Positions 43,801 through 52,157 of a stretch of 64,000 nt of DNA are shown one piece after another. The notes beneath the pieces were generated by a model, which worked only from the letters and a program-made list of their open reading frames with translations, did no database searches and was not told the origin of the DNA. The translations under genes and the position numbers were made by a program. The stretch comes from Cellvibrionales bacterium UBA4451 (GTDB taxonomy: Bacteria > Pseudomonadota > Gammaproteobacteria > Pseudomonadales > Porticoccaceae), in the NCBI GenBank assembly GCA_002390285.1, contig DGPB01000012.1:1-64000 (forward strand), written 5' to 3'. The stretch's first letter is position 1. Each line of letters starts with the position of its first letter.

Positions 43801-44705
43801 CAGTTTGTATTCATTGGGCTAGTTGTGAAAATATCAGTATCTACCGAGATCGGCAAAACATACCCCCCTTCGAGAATAACCTTCTGCGCGGCAGGCGTCT
43901 TGATGAAATCCAAAAACTGCTGCGCTAACAGGCTTACGGGTTTAATCGCCACTCGACTCTGCTGAACCGGTTGTTTTAAATGGGAAGATAGATCGATATT
44001 AAAAAACTTTTGCTGTTCTTCTTTCCCATCAGGAATCGACCCAGCTATCTGTTCATGCCACCTAGCAGAATAAACTAAAGAAGCTGAAACAATTGCCACA
44101 TCGGCATTGCCGCTGTGAAAAAACTGCCATGCCTGAGCAATGTTATTGCCCACTACCAGCTTTGGCTGGCTTTTCTCCATAACACCAAGACTTTCCATCA
44201 CCTCCATGGCCGCTATCCCATAGGGAGCCGTCCGAGGATTGGCAATGGCGATACGTTTGGCTGACGACAACATGTCTTCAGGGCTGATGCCCTCCTGACG
44301 GGATACCAAAATCAGTTTTCCGACGGCATAAGCAGCCAGCGTGTCTGCCTCTCCATGGCCACTGGCCACCAACTTTTCGGGATAAGATTCATTGGCAGAA
44401 AAAAATAACTGGAACGGTGCTCCCTGCACAATCTGGGCATAGAGCACACCGGAAGATCCACTGCTGATTTTAATCTGATAGGCAGATTGCTTAGCGCTAG
44501 ACTGTTTATAGCTAGATTGTTTAGAACTGGTCTGGTCAGAAAATGCCTGGCTGAGCTGTTCCAATACAGGGCGAAAATTACTGGCTGTCGCAATGGTCAG
44601 GGTATCGGCCAAAGCGCTGTGACAAAAAAATACAGCGATCGCTACGAATTTTAAACTCGCTTTTAGCAGCACGTTCGGCAATAAAGACCCCAAAGAATTA
44701 ATCAC
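43800..44705 (-). CDS. modA: molybdate-binding periplasmic protein
   Basis: ModA captures molybdate in the periplasm. I chose the GTG at 44705, which overlaps the moaE stop by eight bases and yields a good signal peptide (VLLKASLKFVAIAVFFCHSALA, cut before DTLTIATAS); longer in-frame starts bury this signal. The ligand-binding ATASNF, SGSSGVLYAQI and PRTAPYG segments are present. Three 15-bp repeat units give a Ser/Lys/Gln stretch (KQSSYKQSSAKQS) between strands near the start of the mature protein, probably a surface loop. Confidence 0.92.
   Translation of the reverse strand: MINSLGSLLPNVLLKASLKFVAIAVFFCHSALADTLTIATASNFRPVLEQLSQAFSDQTSSKQSSYKQSSAKQSAYQIKISSGSSGVLYAQIVQGAPFQLFFSANESYPEKLVASGHGEADTLAAYAVGKLILVSRQEGISPEDMLSSAKRIAIANPRTAPYGIAAMEVMESLGVMEKSQPKLVVGNNIAQAWQFFHSGNADVAIVSASLVYSARWHEQIAGSIPDGKEEQQKFFNIDLSSHLKQPVQQSRVAIKPVSLLAQQFLDFIKTPAAQKVILEGGYVLPISVDTDIFTTSPMNTN
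44485..44529. repeat. 15-bp tandem repeat, three copies, inside modA
   Basis: Units 44485-44499, 44500-44514 and 44515-44529 are alike in most positions and keep the frame. They encode the repeated Lys-Gln-Ser-Ser stretch of ModA, which normal ModA proteins lack. Confidence 0.8.
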
Positions 44706-45171
44706 TGTCCTGCCAGCGTTCCGCTCGCTGCTGGTCAGTATTTTTTGCATCCACCCAGTCGCCATCACCATTCAAGTGCTGCTCTTTTTTCCAAAACGGT
44801 GCGCTGGTTTTCAGAATATCCATAATAAATTCGCAGGCAGCAAAAGCCGCCTCACGGTGAGCACTGCTAACACCGACAAAAACAATTTGTTCGCCCGGTG
44901 TTAGATCACCGATGCGGTGGATAATACGAATATCTATCACAGGCCAGCGTTCAGTCGCCTGTTCAGCCGTGTGTTGAAGGGATTTTTCTGTCATACCCGG
45001 ATAGTGTTCCAGGCGCATAAATTTTAGGGGCTTATCGGGAAGGTCTCGCACTTGACCGGTAAAGATCGCAATGCCACCGATATGAGTATTGGCACCGGTA
45101 TTGCCTTTCTGTAACTCGCGATATTCCTCGCCAGTATCAAAATCTTTTTCCTGTACGGAAATGGAAATCAT
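44698..45171 (-). CDS. moaE: molybdopterin synthase catalytic subunit
   Basis: MoaE converts cyclic pyranopterin monophosphate to molybdopterin with sulfur from MoaD. The 157-residue protein contains GGIAIFTGQVRD, LEHYPGMTEKSL, RIIHRIGDLTPGE and the catalytic Lys segment FWKKEQH. Its start overlaps moaD by four bases and its stop overlaps the modA GTG. This joins cofactor synthesis and molybdate import in a single transcript. Confidence 0.96.
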   Translation of the reverse strand: MISISVQEKDFDTGEEYRELQKGNTGANTHIGGIAIFTGQVRDLPDKPLKFMRLEHYPGMTEKSLQHTAEQATERWPVIDIRIIHRIGDLTPGEQIVFVGVSSAHREAAFAACEFIMDILKTSAPFWKKEQHLNGDGDWVDAKNTDQQRAERWQDSD

Positions 45172-45416
45172 CCGCCTGTCACCGGAGGAAATAACGCCAC
45201 TTCATCGCTGTCATTAATGGCGGTATTTTCATCCACCATATCCTGATTCACGGCAAACAATACATTGCCAGTACCCAGCGCCAGCTTCCACTCATCACCC
45301 TGAGTTTGGAGCTTCGCTAACAACTGCCCAATGGTCTCTACCCCATCGGGTAATGCGGCATTCAGCTCACCGGTACCCAACTGTTCGCGGAGACTGCCAA
45401 AAAATAATACTTTCAT
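45168..45416 (-). CDS. moaD: molybdopterin synthase sulfur-carrier subunit
   Basis: MoaD is the ubiquitin-like sulfur carrier whose C-terminal Gly-Gly is adenylylated by MoeB and thiocarboxylated. The 82-residue protein ends in FPPVTGG, as required. It overlaps moaE by four bases and follows moaC by about 55 bp. A moeB gene is cut by the right edge of the window. Confidence 0.95.
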   Translation of the reverse strand: MKVLFFGSLREQLGTGELNAALPDGVETIGQLLAKLQTQGDEWKLALGTGNVLFAVNQDMVDENTAINDSDEVALFPPVTGG

Positions 45417-45471
45417 TGTATTTGCCTAATTGTGAAGTCTACTTAATACAGGCTATTTCTACTTTTCAGCT

Positions 45472-45960
45472 CTACTTTTGGGCTTTCCAGTGACCTGATT
45501 TACCGCCCGCTTTTTCCAATAATCGTGTCTGTTCAATCACCATGCCTTTATCCACGGCCTTACACATATCATAGATGGTTAAAGCTGCAACGGAGGCCGC
45601 CGTTAGTGCCTCCATCTCTACGCCGGTTTTTCCATCCAGTCCACAGGTAGCAGTAATACGGATACGGTTACTCTCTGGTTGTACATCAAAGTCGACAGAT
45701 ACCTTGGTCAGCATCAATGGATGGCAAAGAGGAATCAGATCCGAACATTTTTTGGCTGCCTGAATACCTGCAATACGCGCTACCGCCAGCACATCGCCCT
45801 TTTTATGCCCACCAGACAGAATCAGCTCCAGCGTTTCTGGCTGGATACTGATAGTTGCTTCAGCAGTGGCTTCCCGAGTCGTCACCGTTTTACCGCCCAC
45901 ATCGACCATATGAGCTTCGCCCTGCTCATTAAGGTGAGTAAGTTTTCGCATATCCGACAC
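45472..45960 (-). CDS. moaC: cyclic pyranopterin monophosphate synthase
   Basis: MoaC converts the MoaA product (3',8-cyclo-dihydro-GTP) to cyclic pyranopterin monophosphate. The conserved KKCSDLIPLCHPLMLTKV and GVEMEALTAASVAALTIYDMCKA segments are visible. I chose the GTG at 45960 because GGAG lies eight bases before it; the ATG at 45951 aligns best with the E. coli start but has no nearby Shine-Dalgarno. It is the first gene of the moaCDE-modABC operon. Confidence 0.95.
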   Translation of the reverse strand: MSDMRKLTHLNEQGEAHMVDVGGKTVTTREATAEATISIQPETLELILSGGHKKGDVLAVARIAGIQAAKKCSDLIPLCHPLMLTKVSVDFDVQPESNRIRITATCGLDGKTGVEMEALTAASVAALTIYDMCKAVDKGMVIEQTRLLEKAGGKSGHWKAQK

Positions 45961-46059
45961 AGCAATCACTCCATTTTTAGAGATGCCAAATTTTTTAATC
46001 GTTTAGGCAGTCTACCCCAAGTTCTAACGGGAACCCATTGAGACAGCTCAATCAAGCCG

Positions 46060-47394
46060 TCAAAGCGGCAGTACCAAGATGGCCCGAAAATCATTCACAT
46101 TGGTCTGTGTAGGCCCCGTAATGATGAGATCGCCCAACGCTTCAAAATAGCCATAGCTATCGTTATTTTCCAGACTATCGGTGATATTAAGGTTCAACGT
46201 TCGAGCACGCTGCCAGCTATCGGGTGACAAAATAGCACCCGCATTATCCCCGGATCCGTCAATACCATCGGTATCCGCAGCCAATGCATAAACACCCGCC
46301 TCACCTTTCAACTCAGCAGCTAGGCTCAATAGGTACTCCGTGTTGCGTCCACCACGGCCACTCCCTCTAACCTTCACCGTGGTTTCTCCTCCAGAGAGGA
46401 TCACACAAGGTGCGCTCACTGGCCGACCCTTATCTAAAGCGGAGTGCTCCACTATGGATCGAACCAGTTCGGCATGGGCCTTCGCCAACTCACGGGACTC
46501 ACCCGTCAGGTCATCACCTAGAACCAGCGGCATCAGCCCCATCTCCTCAGCTTGTTTTGCTGCCGCCTGAAGTGACTGCTTAGCGGCGACTATGATCTGA
46601 AATGTATCTTGCTCGAACAGAGTACTGGCTAGGTTAGGTGTTTCTGACTTAGGTGTTTCTGAAACAGAACTTTCCAACCACTGCTTAACCGCATCACACA
46701 CGTCTATTTGATATTTATTCAATACAGCCAAGGCTTGCTGTCGGGTCGTCGGGTCTGCGACTGTAGGCCCGGAGGCAATCACCGTGGGGTCATCACCCGC
46801 CACATCGGAGATCGCAAAGGTCATCAGCTTGGCTGGCGAACAGGCTGCGGCTAATCGACCCCCTTTGATGGCAGAGAGGTGCTTTCGTACACAATTTATC
46901 TCGCCAATATCCGCCCCCGAGGCCAGCAGTGCTTTATTGATCTGCTGTTTATCGCTCAGGCTAATGCCCGGTGCAGGGAGTGTGAGTAATGAAGAGCCGC
47001 CGCCAGAAAGCAGGCAGACAACCAAATCATTCTCGTTAAGATCAGCAACCAAATTAAGAATTCGTTGCGCAGCGATCTCGCTATTGTTGTCCGGTACGGG
47101 GTGAGCCGCCTCGATCACGCCAATGTGCTTGCAAGGCACCCCGTGTCCATAGGCCGTCACAACCAAACCCTTTAGTTCGCCATAACACCACTGTTTCTCC
47201 AAGGTAGCCGCCATAGACGCCGCGGCTTTTCCTGCACCGATAACGACAACGCTTCCGCCTAAGCCCTTGCCTATTTTGCCATCCAAGCTACTCGCCAAAA
47301 ACCCGGGCAATACCACGCTGGGATCAGCAGCCGCTACCGCCGTTTGGAATAACGCCAAAAGCAGTTCGCGTGGTTCAACAGGCAGGTCTGACAT
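46060..47394 (-). CDS. glycerate 2-kinase, type II (MOFRL family)
   Basis: The 444-residue protein has an N-terminal DUF4147 domain with a nucleotide-binding GAGKAAASMA segment and LLSGGGSSLL, and a C-terminal MOFRL domain (GGRNTEYLLSLA, ALAADTDGIDGSGDNAGA). Type II glycerate kinases phosphorylate D-glycerate, usually to 2-phosphoglycerate, in glyoxylate or hydroxypyruvate metabolism. AGAGGA precedes the ATG at 47394. A 15-bp duplication (46634-46663) gives a VSETPKSETP stretch in a linker. It is divergent from the phosphoribosyltransferase gene and ends 90 bp before moaC on the same strand. Confidence 0.93.
   Translation of the reverse strand: MSDLPVEPRELLLALFQTAVAAADPSVVLPGFLASSLDGKIGKGLGGSVVVIGAGKAAASMAATLEKQWCYGELKGLVVTAYGHGVPCKHIGVIEAAHPVPDNNSEIAAQRILNLVADLNENDLVVCLLSGGGSSLLTLPAPGISLSDKQQINKALLASGADIGEINCVRKHLSAIKGGRLAAACSPAKLMTFAISDVAGDDPTVIASGPTVADPTTRQQALAVLNKYQIDVCDAVKQWLESSVSETPKSETPNLASTLFEQDTFQIIVAAKQSLQAAAKQAEEMGLMPLVLGDDLTGESRELAKAHAELVRSIVEHSALDKGRPVSAPCVILSGGETTVKVRGSGRGGRNTEYLLSLAAELKGEAGVYALAADTDGIDGSGDNAGAILSPDSWQRARTLNLNITDSLENNDSYGYFEALGDLIITGPTQTNVNDFRAILVLPL
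46634..46663. repeat. 15-bp tandem duplication in the glycerate kinase gene
   Basis: Units 46634-46648 and 46649-46663 differ only at the last base. The duplication is in frame and encodes the repeated SETP stretch. Confidence 0.85.
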
Positions 47395-47555
47395 CGCGTC
47401 CTCTTTCATTCATAAAAGCACACCCCAAGTAATCTATGGACATCCGTTTTAACCATAAGACTGACTTTATTATGGTGATATCTCTAGCGCCTGGCCATTG
47501 AAAGTGGATAATCGTTAATCCATTTAATGCAACTGTTGACGGAAATAGCCCCCTG

Positions 47556-48164
47556 ATGGACAAGCAGTTTATCGATGCCCAGCAACTACTGGATGATTCG
47601 TTTTCTCTAGGGTTACAAATTCTGGAAAGCGGTTACGTTCCCCACTTTATTATCGGTGTATGGCGAGGTGGCACCCCAGTGGGCATTGCCGTACAAGAAT
47701 TGCTGGATTATTTTGGTATTGAAACAGACCACATTGCCATTCGAACGTCGTTCTACACGGCCCTCGGTGAAACCGCCGAGGCCGTAAAAGTGCATGGGTT
47801 AGGCCATGTGATCGACAATATCCGCAGTGCGGACTCCATCCTGATTATTGATGATGTGTACGATACAGGCCTCAGCATGAAACAGATCGTGAATGATATT
47901 GAACAGGCCTGTGCGGACAACCTGCCTGAAATTCGTATTGCCACGCCCTACTTCAAACCGGGGAACAATAAAACGGACCGGACACCGGATTACCACCTAC
48001 ACAAAACCGACAAATGGCTGGTGTTCCCCCATGAATTATCGGGACTCAGTGCACAGGAAATTCTGGATAAAAAACCGGGTATTGCTACATTAAGAGACAA
48101 ACTTGAGAAAAGAGCGCCGCTAGAAAACGACGTTCTTGAGAAACAAACTGAAAAGACGAGCTAG
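47556..48164 (+). CDS. phosphoribosyltransferase, purine type
   Basis: A 202-residue protein with the PRPP-binding motif SILIIDDVYDTGLSM (about residues 92-106) and an N-terminal GVWRGGTPVGIAVQELL segment. It resembles the xanthine/hypoxanthine phosphoribosyltransferase-like family used in purine salvage. The C-terminal 30 residues are Lys/Glu-rich and not part of the fold. It stands alone between two oppositely oriented genes. The purine specificity is inferred. Confidence 0.85.
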   Translation: MDKQFIDAQQLLDDSFSLGLQILESGYVPHFIIGVWRGGTPVGIAVQELLDYFGIETDHIAIRTSFYTALGETAEAVKVHGLGHVIDNIRSADSILIIDDVYDTGLSMKQIVNDIEQACADNLPEIRIATPYFKPGNNKTDRTPDYHLHKTDKWLVFPHELSGLSAQEILDKKPGIATLRDKLEKRAPLENDVLEKQTEKTS

Positions 48165-48178
48165 TATTTTATATCGCG

Positions 48179-49075
48179 CTATTTGGCTAAAGCCCTAGAC
48201 ACTTTCGACCCATTCTCACGGCCCAGCTTATCGGTAATAAATCGACCCGCTACAATCAATTTATCCAGATCCACCCCATGCTCAATACCCAAGCCATTGA
48301 GCATATACACCAAATCTTCCGTGGCCACATTGCCAGCAGCACCCTTCGCATACGGGCAACCACCCAACCCGGCCACAGAGCTGTCTACCACATCAATACC
48401 CATTTGTAGTGCCGCATAGATATTAGCCAACGCCTGCCCATAGGTATCGTGTAAATGTACCGCCAGCTTATGGATAGAAACCCGCTCAGCGACGGCTTCG
48501 ATTACACGAACAATACTGCCCGGGGTTCCAACACCAATGGTGTCGCCGAGGGACACTTCATAACAGCCCATGTCATCAAGCCTTGCCGCTACTTCCGCCA
48601 CTTTACGGGGATCAACCTCACCCTCATAAGGACAACCCACCACACAGGAAATATAACCCCGTACCGGCAACCCAGCTGCCTTGGCCGCCTCCATAATGGA
48701 CGCAAAACGATCCAGACTTTCATCGATGGAGCAATTGATATTCTTTTGACTGAATGCCTCTGATGCAGCAGCAAAAATCGCCACCTCACTAACATTCACA
48801 GATACAGCCCGCTCAAAACCTTGAAGGTTAGGCGTGAGGGCCGCGTAGGTTACACCCGCCTTGCGTTCAATACCCTGAAATACCGCATCACTACCCGCCA
48901 TCTGTGGCACCCATTTCGGGTTTACAAAACTGCCCGCCTCGATATAGCTGACACCCGCATCGGCCAATCGATGGATCAACTCAATCTTCACCTCAGTGCT
49001 GATCGGTTGTTGCTCGTTTTGCAGACCATCTCTGGGACCCACTTCAACGATTTTGACTTTTTTAGGCAAGGTCAT
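48179..49075 (-). CDS. mvaB: hydroxymethylglutaryl-CoA lyase
   Basis: This enzyme splits HMG-CoA into acetyl-CoA and acetoacetate, the last step of leucine or isovalerate breakdown. The TIM-barrel protein has the EVGPRDGLQNE substrate motif, the metal-ligand segment HLHDTYGQALAN and the catalytic Cys loop GLGGCPYAKGAAGN. I placed the start at the ATG at 49075 (MTLPKKVKIVE), eight codons inside the longest frame. Other leucine-degradation genes are not nearby, so it is isolated here. Confidence 0.95.
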   Translation of the reverse strand: MTLPKKVKIVEVGPRDGLQNEQQPISTEVKIELIHRLADAGVSYIEAGSFVNPKWVPQMAGSDAVFQGIERKAGVTYAALTPNLQGFERAVSVNVSEVAIFAAASEAFSQKNINCSIDESLDRFASIMEAAKAAGLPVRGYISCVVGCPYEGEVDPRKVAEVAARLDDMGCYEVSLGDTIGVGTPGSIVRVIEAVAERVSIHKLAVHLHDTYGQALANIYAALQMGIDVVDSSVAGLGGCPYAKGAAGNVATEDLVYMLNGLGIEHGVDLDKLIVAGRFITDKLGRENGSKVSRALAK

Positions 49076-49635
49076 GGCTTTGCTCGGACAATGAGACACA
49101 AAACATCTATTGGTTTATATAGTTTACGTTACTTTTTCTGATTAGGGGCTGGATGGCAATTGTGGGATTGACCCTCTAGTATGATGATGAAGTTAAAGAG
49201 TGTATTGCCTTGCTTCCAACAACTAATCATACAAATCAAAGGGATGGTGAACGTTTCACCTGACCCTATTTACATTGTTTATATATACGGGGGGGGGTAA
49301 GCGCTTATTTCCCCTAGATCAGGAGCCATAGGCTTCTGTTCACGGAAAAAGAGGCACTAAATCTTTGATTTTAAAGGGTGTTGATTTATGATCAGTGGAA
49401 AGGGATTGGAAAATAAAAACAGGGATTAGGCTTCTTTTACCAAATGACAGAATTATCCTATTTTCTCCAGCCCATTGTTAATAAACAAAAATAGCCTTGG
49501 CATAAAATCATTGGTTCCGAGATAAGGGGGCCAAAGTGATATAAGGCCATAGGCTTTTGAATAAGCTGTTATTTTTATCCGTGCTTATTTTCAAAGTTTA
49601 ACTATATTTCAAAATTATAAAGATCTGGTATTAAA
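49076..49635. other. A/T-rich non-coding region before the GNAT-nitrilase gene
   Basis: No gene was recognised in these 560 bp. The stretch holds a run of nine G (49289-49297), a 14-bp near-perfect direct repeat (GCCATAGGCTTYTG at 49325-49338 and 49546-49559), and a CACCTGACCC motif shortly before the G run. Base composition shifts to A/T-rich relative to mvaB. It is the left boundary of the accessory stretch. Confidence 0.55.
49289..49297. repeat. homopolymer of nine G
   Basis: Nine consecutive G residues in a non-coding stretch, between a TATATATAC segment and TAAGCG. A second G9 tract lies 2.2 kb downstream inside a gene. Such tracts are prone to slippage. Confidence 0.9.
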
Positions 49636-51195
49636 ATGAACGATAATACTTTTACTGAAGAATCAGAACACAAACTAAATTTACGCAATCTGGAGTTAAG
49701 TGATTATGCCCATCTAAAAGAAATTATGGATATTGTCTACCCTGCCATGGGAGGCGCTTGGCCGGAGAAAAAATTCAAGGCGCAACTGTCCGCTTTCCCA
49801 GAGGGACAAATATGCATTGAAGATCACGGGAAAGTCATTGCTGCGGCTTTTTCGCTTGTAGTAGATTATGAAAAATTTGGAGATCATCACACTTACGATG
49901 AAATTACTGGAGATGCCTACTTAACAACTCATGATCCGATGGGTGATGTATTATATGGTGCCGAAGTAGTAGTGCATCCAGATTATCAAGGCATGCGTCT
50001 TGGTAGACGATTATATGAGGCCAGAAAAGAGCTTTGCCAAAATTTAAATCTTAAATCCATTGTGGCGGGTGGCCGTATACCCAACTATCAAAATCATGCA
50101 AAAAACATCTCGCCTCAAAAATATATTGAGCGTGTTAAAAAGAAAGAAATTTATGATCCAATTTTAACCTTTCAATTATCAAATGATTTTGAAGTACGGC
50201 GTGTTCTTAGTGACTATTTACCTGAGGATAAAGAATCCAAAGGTTATGCCACACTGCTGGAATGGACAAACTTGTACTACGACAAAGAAAAAACACCCTT
50301 ATTTGGAGCGATAAAAACCTCCGCAAGAATAGGCTGTGTTCAGTGGCAAATGAGGCCTCTTAAATCTGTAGAGGAACTTATTCAGCAAGTTGAATTTTTT
50401 ATTGACGCTCTCTCCGATTACCAATGTGATTTGGCCTTGTTGCCCGAATTTTTTAATGCGCCTTTGATGGGTATTGAAGCGCATCAAAACTCCATCGACT
50501 CAATTAAAGCTTTATCTGAATTTTCTGAGGAAATTATTGAGGCTATTTCCCGATTAGCCGTTAGTTATAACATCAATATTATTGCTGGCTCATTACCCGT
50601 TATGGAGGATAACCAGCTATACAACGTATCCTATTTTTGTCGCCGTAATGGAACACTGGAATCACAATATAAAATTCATCCTACGCCACATGAAAAGAAA
50701 TCTTGGGTTATGCAGGGCGGTGACAACCTAAATGTATTCGATACTGATTTCGGCAAAATTGGTATCTTGATTTGCTACGATGTCGAGTTCCCCGAGCTTG
50801 CCCGACTTCAATCAGAAAAAGGCATGCAATTATTATTTGTTCCTTTTTGGACAGACACAAAGAACGCTTATCTAAGAGTGCGTTGTTGCGCACAAGCTCG
50901 AGCTATTGAAAATGAATGTTATGTTGCCATAGCAGGTAGTGTCGGTAATTTACCTAAGGTAGATGGTGCCGACATTCAATATGCTCAATCTGCGGTCTTT
51001 TCACCATCAGACTTCTCTTTTCCTCATGATGCAATTATGGCTGAAACAACACCTAATACAGAAATGACTTTAATTGTTGATCTTGACTTAGAAAAACTGA
51101 GCACGTTACAAAATGAAGGCTCAGTAAGAAATTATTTGGACAGACGTCGTGACTTATATCAAATAAATTGGCTTGGAAGTAAAGAGGAAAAATAA
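49636..51195 (+). CDS. GNAT acetyltransferase-nitrilase fusion protein
   Basis: The 519-residue protein joins an N-terminal GNAT domain (about residues 14-150, acetyl-CoA loop VVVHPDYQGMRLGRRLYEAR at 111-130) to a carbon-nitrogen hydrolase domain (about 230-510). The nitrilase triad is visible as E271, K346 and C380 (LLPEFF, YKIHPTP, ICYDVEF). Proteins of this architecture are widespread but uncharacterised; an amide substrate is likely. The gene is more A/T-rich than its surroundings, and its stop codon is embedded in an attC-like site, so it may be an acquired cassette. Confidence 0.88.
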   Translation: MNDNTFTEESEHKLNLRNLELSDYAHLKEIMDIVYPAMGGAWPEKKFKAQLSAFPEGQICIEDHGKVIAAAFSLVVDYEKFGDHHTYDEITGDAYLTTHDPMGDVLYGAEVVVHPDYQGMRLGRRLYEARKELCQNLNLKSIVAGGRIPNYQNHAKNISPQKYIERVKKKEIYDPILTFQLSNDFEVRRVLSDYLPEDKESKGYATLLEWTNLYYDKEKTPLFGAIKTSARIGCVQWQMRPLKSVEELIQQVEFFIDALSDYQCDLALLPEFFNAPLMGIEAHQNSIDSIKALSEFSEEIIEAISRLAVSYNINIIAGSLPVMEDNQLYNVSYFCRRNGTLESQYKIHPTPHEKKSWVMQGGDNLNVFDTDFGKIGILICYDVEFPELARLQSEKGMQLLFVPFWTDTKNAYLRVRCCAQARAIENECYVAIAGSVGNLPKVDGADIQYAQSAVFSPSDFSFPHDAIMAETTPNTEMTLIVDLDLEKLSTLQNEGSVRNYLDRRRDLYQINWLGSKEEK

Positions 51196-51236
51196 CAAGG
51201 CGTTGCACCGGATAAACCGGTGAACAGGCGTTAGGC
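51193..51236 (+). other. attC-like recombination site (single)
   Basis: The segment begins with TAAC (51193-51196) and ends with GTTAGGC (51230-51236), matching the attC R box GTTRRRY. Between them are paired boxes: CACCGG (51206-51211) with CCGGTG (51217-51222), then GTT with AAC, with an extrahelical G at 51205 and an unpaired spacer before the outer boxes. This is the layout of integron attC sites, although at 44-46 bases it is shorter than usual and the left R box is imperfect. No integrase gene is present. Confidence 0.5.
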
Positions 51237-51273
51237 GGCGGACTCGCTGAGAACAAAAAAGGAGTGAGCTTAT

Positions 51274-51814
51274 ATGTTGATAATAAAGGGGCTTCTTGGT
51301 GCTTCGTTGTTTTTGGTTGGCACTGCACTTGAAAAAACGCCTCACCGTGTGCTCGTAGAATCCGCTTTGTTGATTGGAATCTACTGGCTAAACAGTGGCC
51401 TGTTCGATCTCGTAGCCGACTTCACCGCGCCTAACTGGGCGAGTCTGATCATTGGCGTGTGCGTAGTGTTAACGGCTTACGGCTTGCAAAAAAGGGGGGG
51501 GGTGTCCGCGTCTATCCGGTCTTGGTTATTTCTTTGGTTCTATCATGGCCTATAGCGGTTTGTTCGACCTCGTGCAACACACGTCCGTTGAACTCCTCTA
51601 TCTTGCAGTAGCAGCGTCAACTCTTTATGCCTGCGTGGTACTACAAAGCCGAGCACTGTTGTTGACCACTGTCATTGCGATGCTCGCCTTCATTGGGTAT
51701 TACTCCGCAGAGCATTTTGCAAATTCATTGGGCTGGCCAGCCACGCTCATCCTCATGGGTATTGCTTTCCTCGGCGTCGGTACACTCGCCATCAAGGTAA
51801 AGCAGCACATCTAG
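51274..51814 (+). pseudogene. multi-helix membrane protein split by a frameshift at a G9 tract
   Basis: Two overlapping frames (51274-51555 and 51545-51814) together look like one protein of about 179 residues with six or so hydrophobic helices. Up to the run of nine G at 51494-51502 the first frame encodes GLQKRGG, and removing one G would continue directly into CPRLSGLGYFFGS and the second frame. Both halves contain a similar NSGLFDLV / YSGLFDLV segment, suggesting an internal duplication. The family was not recognised. It could be phase-variable, a pseudogene or an indel error. GGAG precedes the start. Confidence 0.7.
51494..51502. repeat. G9 tract at the frameshift point
   Basis: Nine consecutive G residues, directly after a run of six A. 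Eight G (or eleven) would restore a single reading frame through the membrane-protein gene. Confidence 0.9.
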
Positions 51815-51904
51815 GTCGATTCAAATAAAAAAAGGTAAAGTGAGTAAAGTAGTGAGTAAAGGGATCGGCGACAAATAGAAATGATAACTCCCCTCAAATG
51901 TCAC

Positions 51905-51915
51905 CGTCCCCTTTA
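51905..51915. repeat. left copy of an 11-bp inverted repeat
   Basis: CGTCCCCTTTA; its exact reverse complement is at 52828-52838. The pair brackets the small-protein gene and rluA. Confidence 0.75.
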
Positions 51916-51966
51916 ATTTTTATACAGCCCTTTTATACGTCATCCACGAGAAGAGAACTGACCTCC

Positions 51967-52137
51967 ATGTCAAAGGTATTAGTTACATTTAGCTACGAAA
52001 AAGAAACTAAAAATAGTGTCCGTTATAAAGAGAAGCCAGAAGCGGGAAAAGCACCCATTGTCGGCACGCTGTATGTGCAAAAGTGGTTTGCAGGTGACTG
52101 TAAAACACTGGATATTTCAATCGAGAAAAAAGATTGA
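51967..52137 (+). CDS. small conserved hypothetical protein
   Basis: A 56-residue soluble protein starting at MSKVLVTFSYEKETKNS, with a VGTLYVQKWF strand and a DISIEKKD end. It resembles a family of small beta-rich proteins of unknown function found in bacterial accessory DNA, from memory only. The ATG at 51967 suits the size of that family; a longer frame from 51898 is less likely. It is 20 bp upstream of the RluA gene and probably co-transcribed. Confidence 0.6.
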   Translation: MSKVLVTFSYEKETKNSVRYKEKPEAGKAPIVGTLYVQKWFAGDCKTLDISIEKKD

Positions 52138-52157
52138 TCTTCAGAGAAGAAGGTTAA

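Noticed and set aside
45951..45969. ATG at 45951 and GTG at 45969 as moaC start
   Set aside because: GGAG is 17 bases from the ATG and overlaps the GTG at 45969; the GTG at 45960 has proper spacing.
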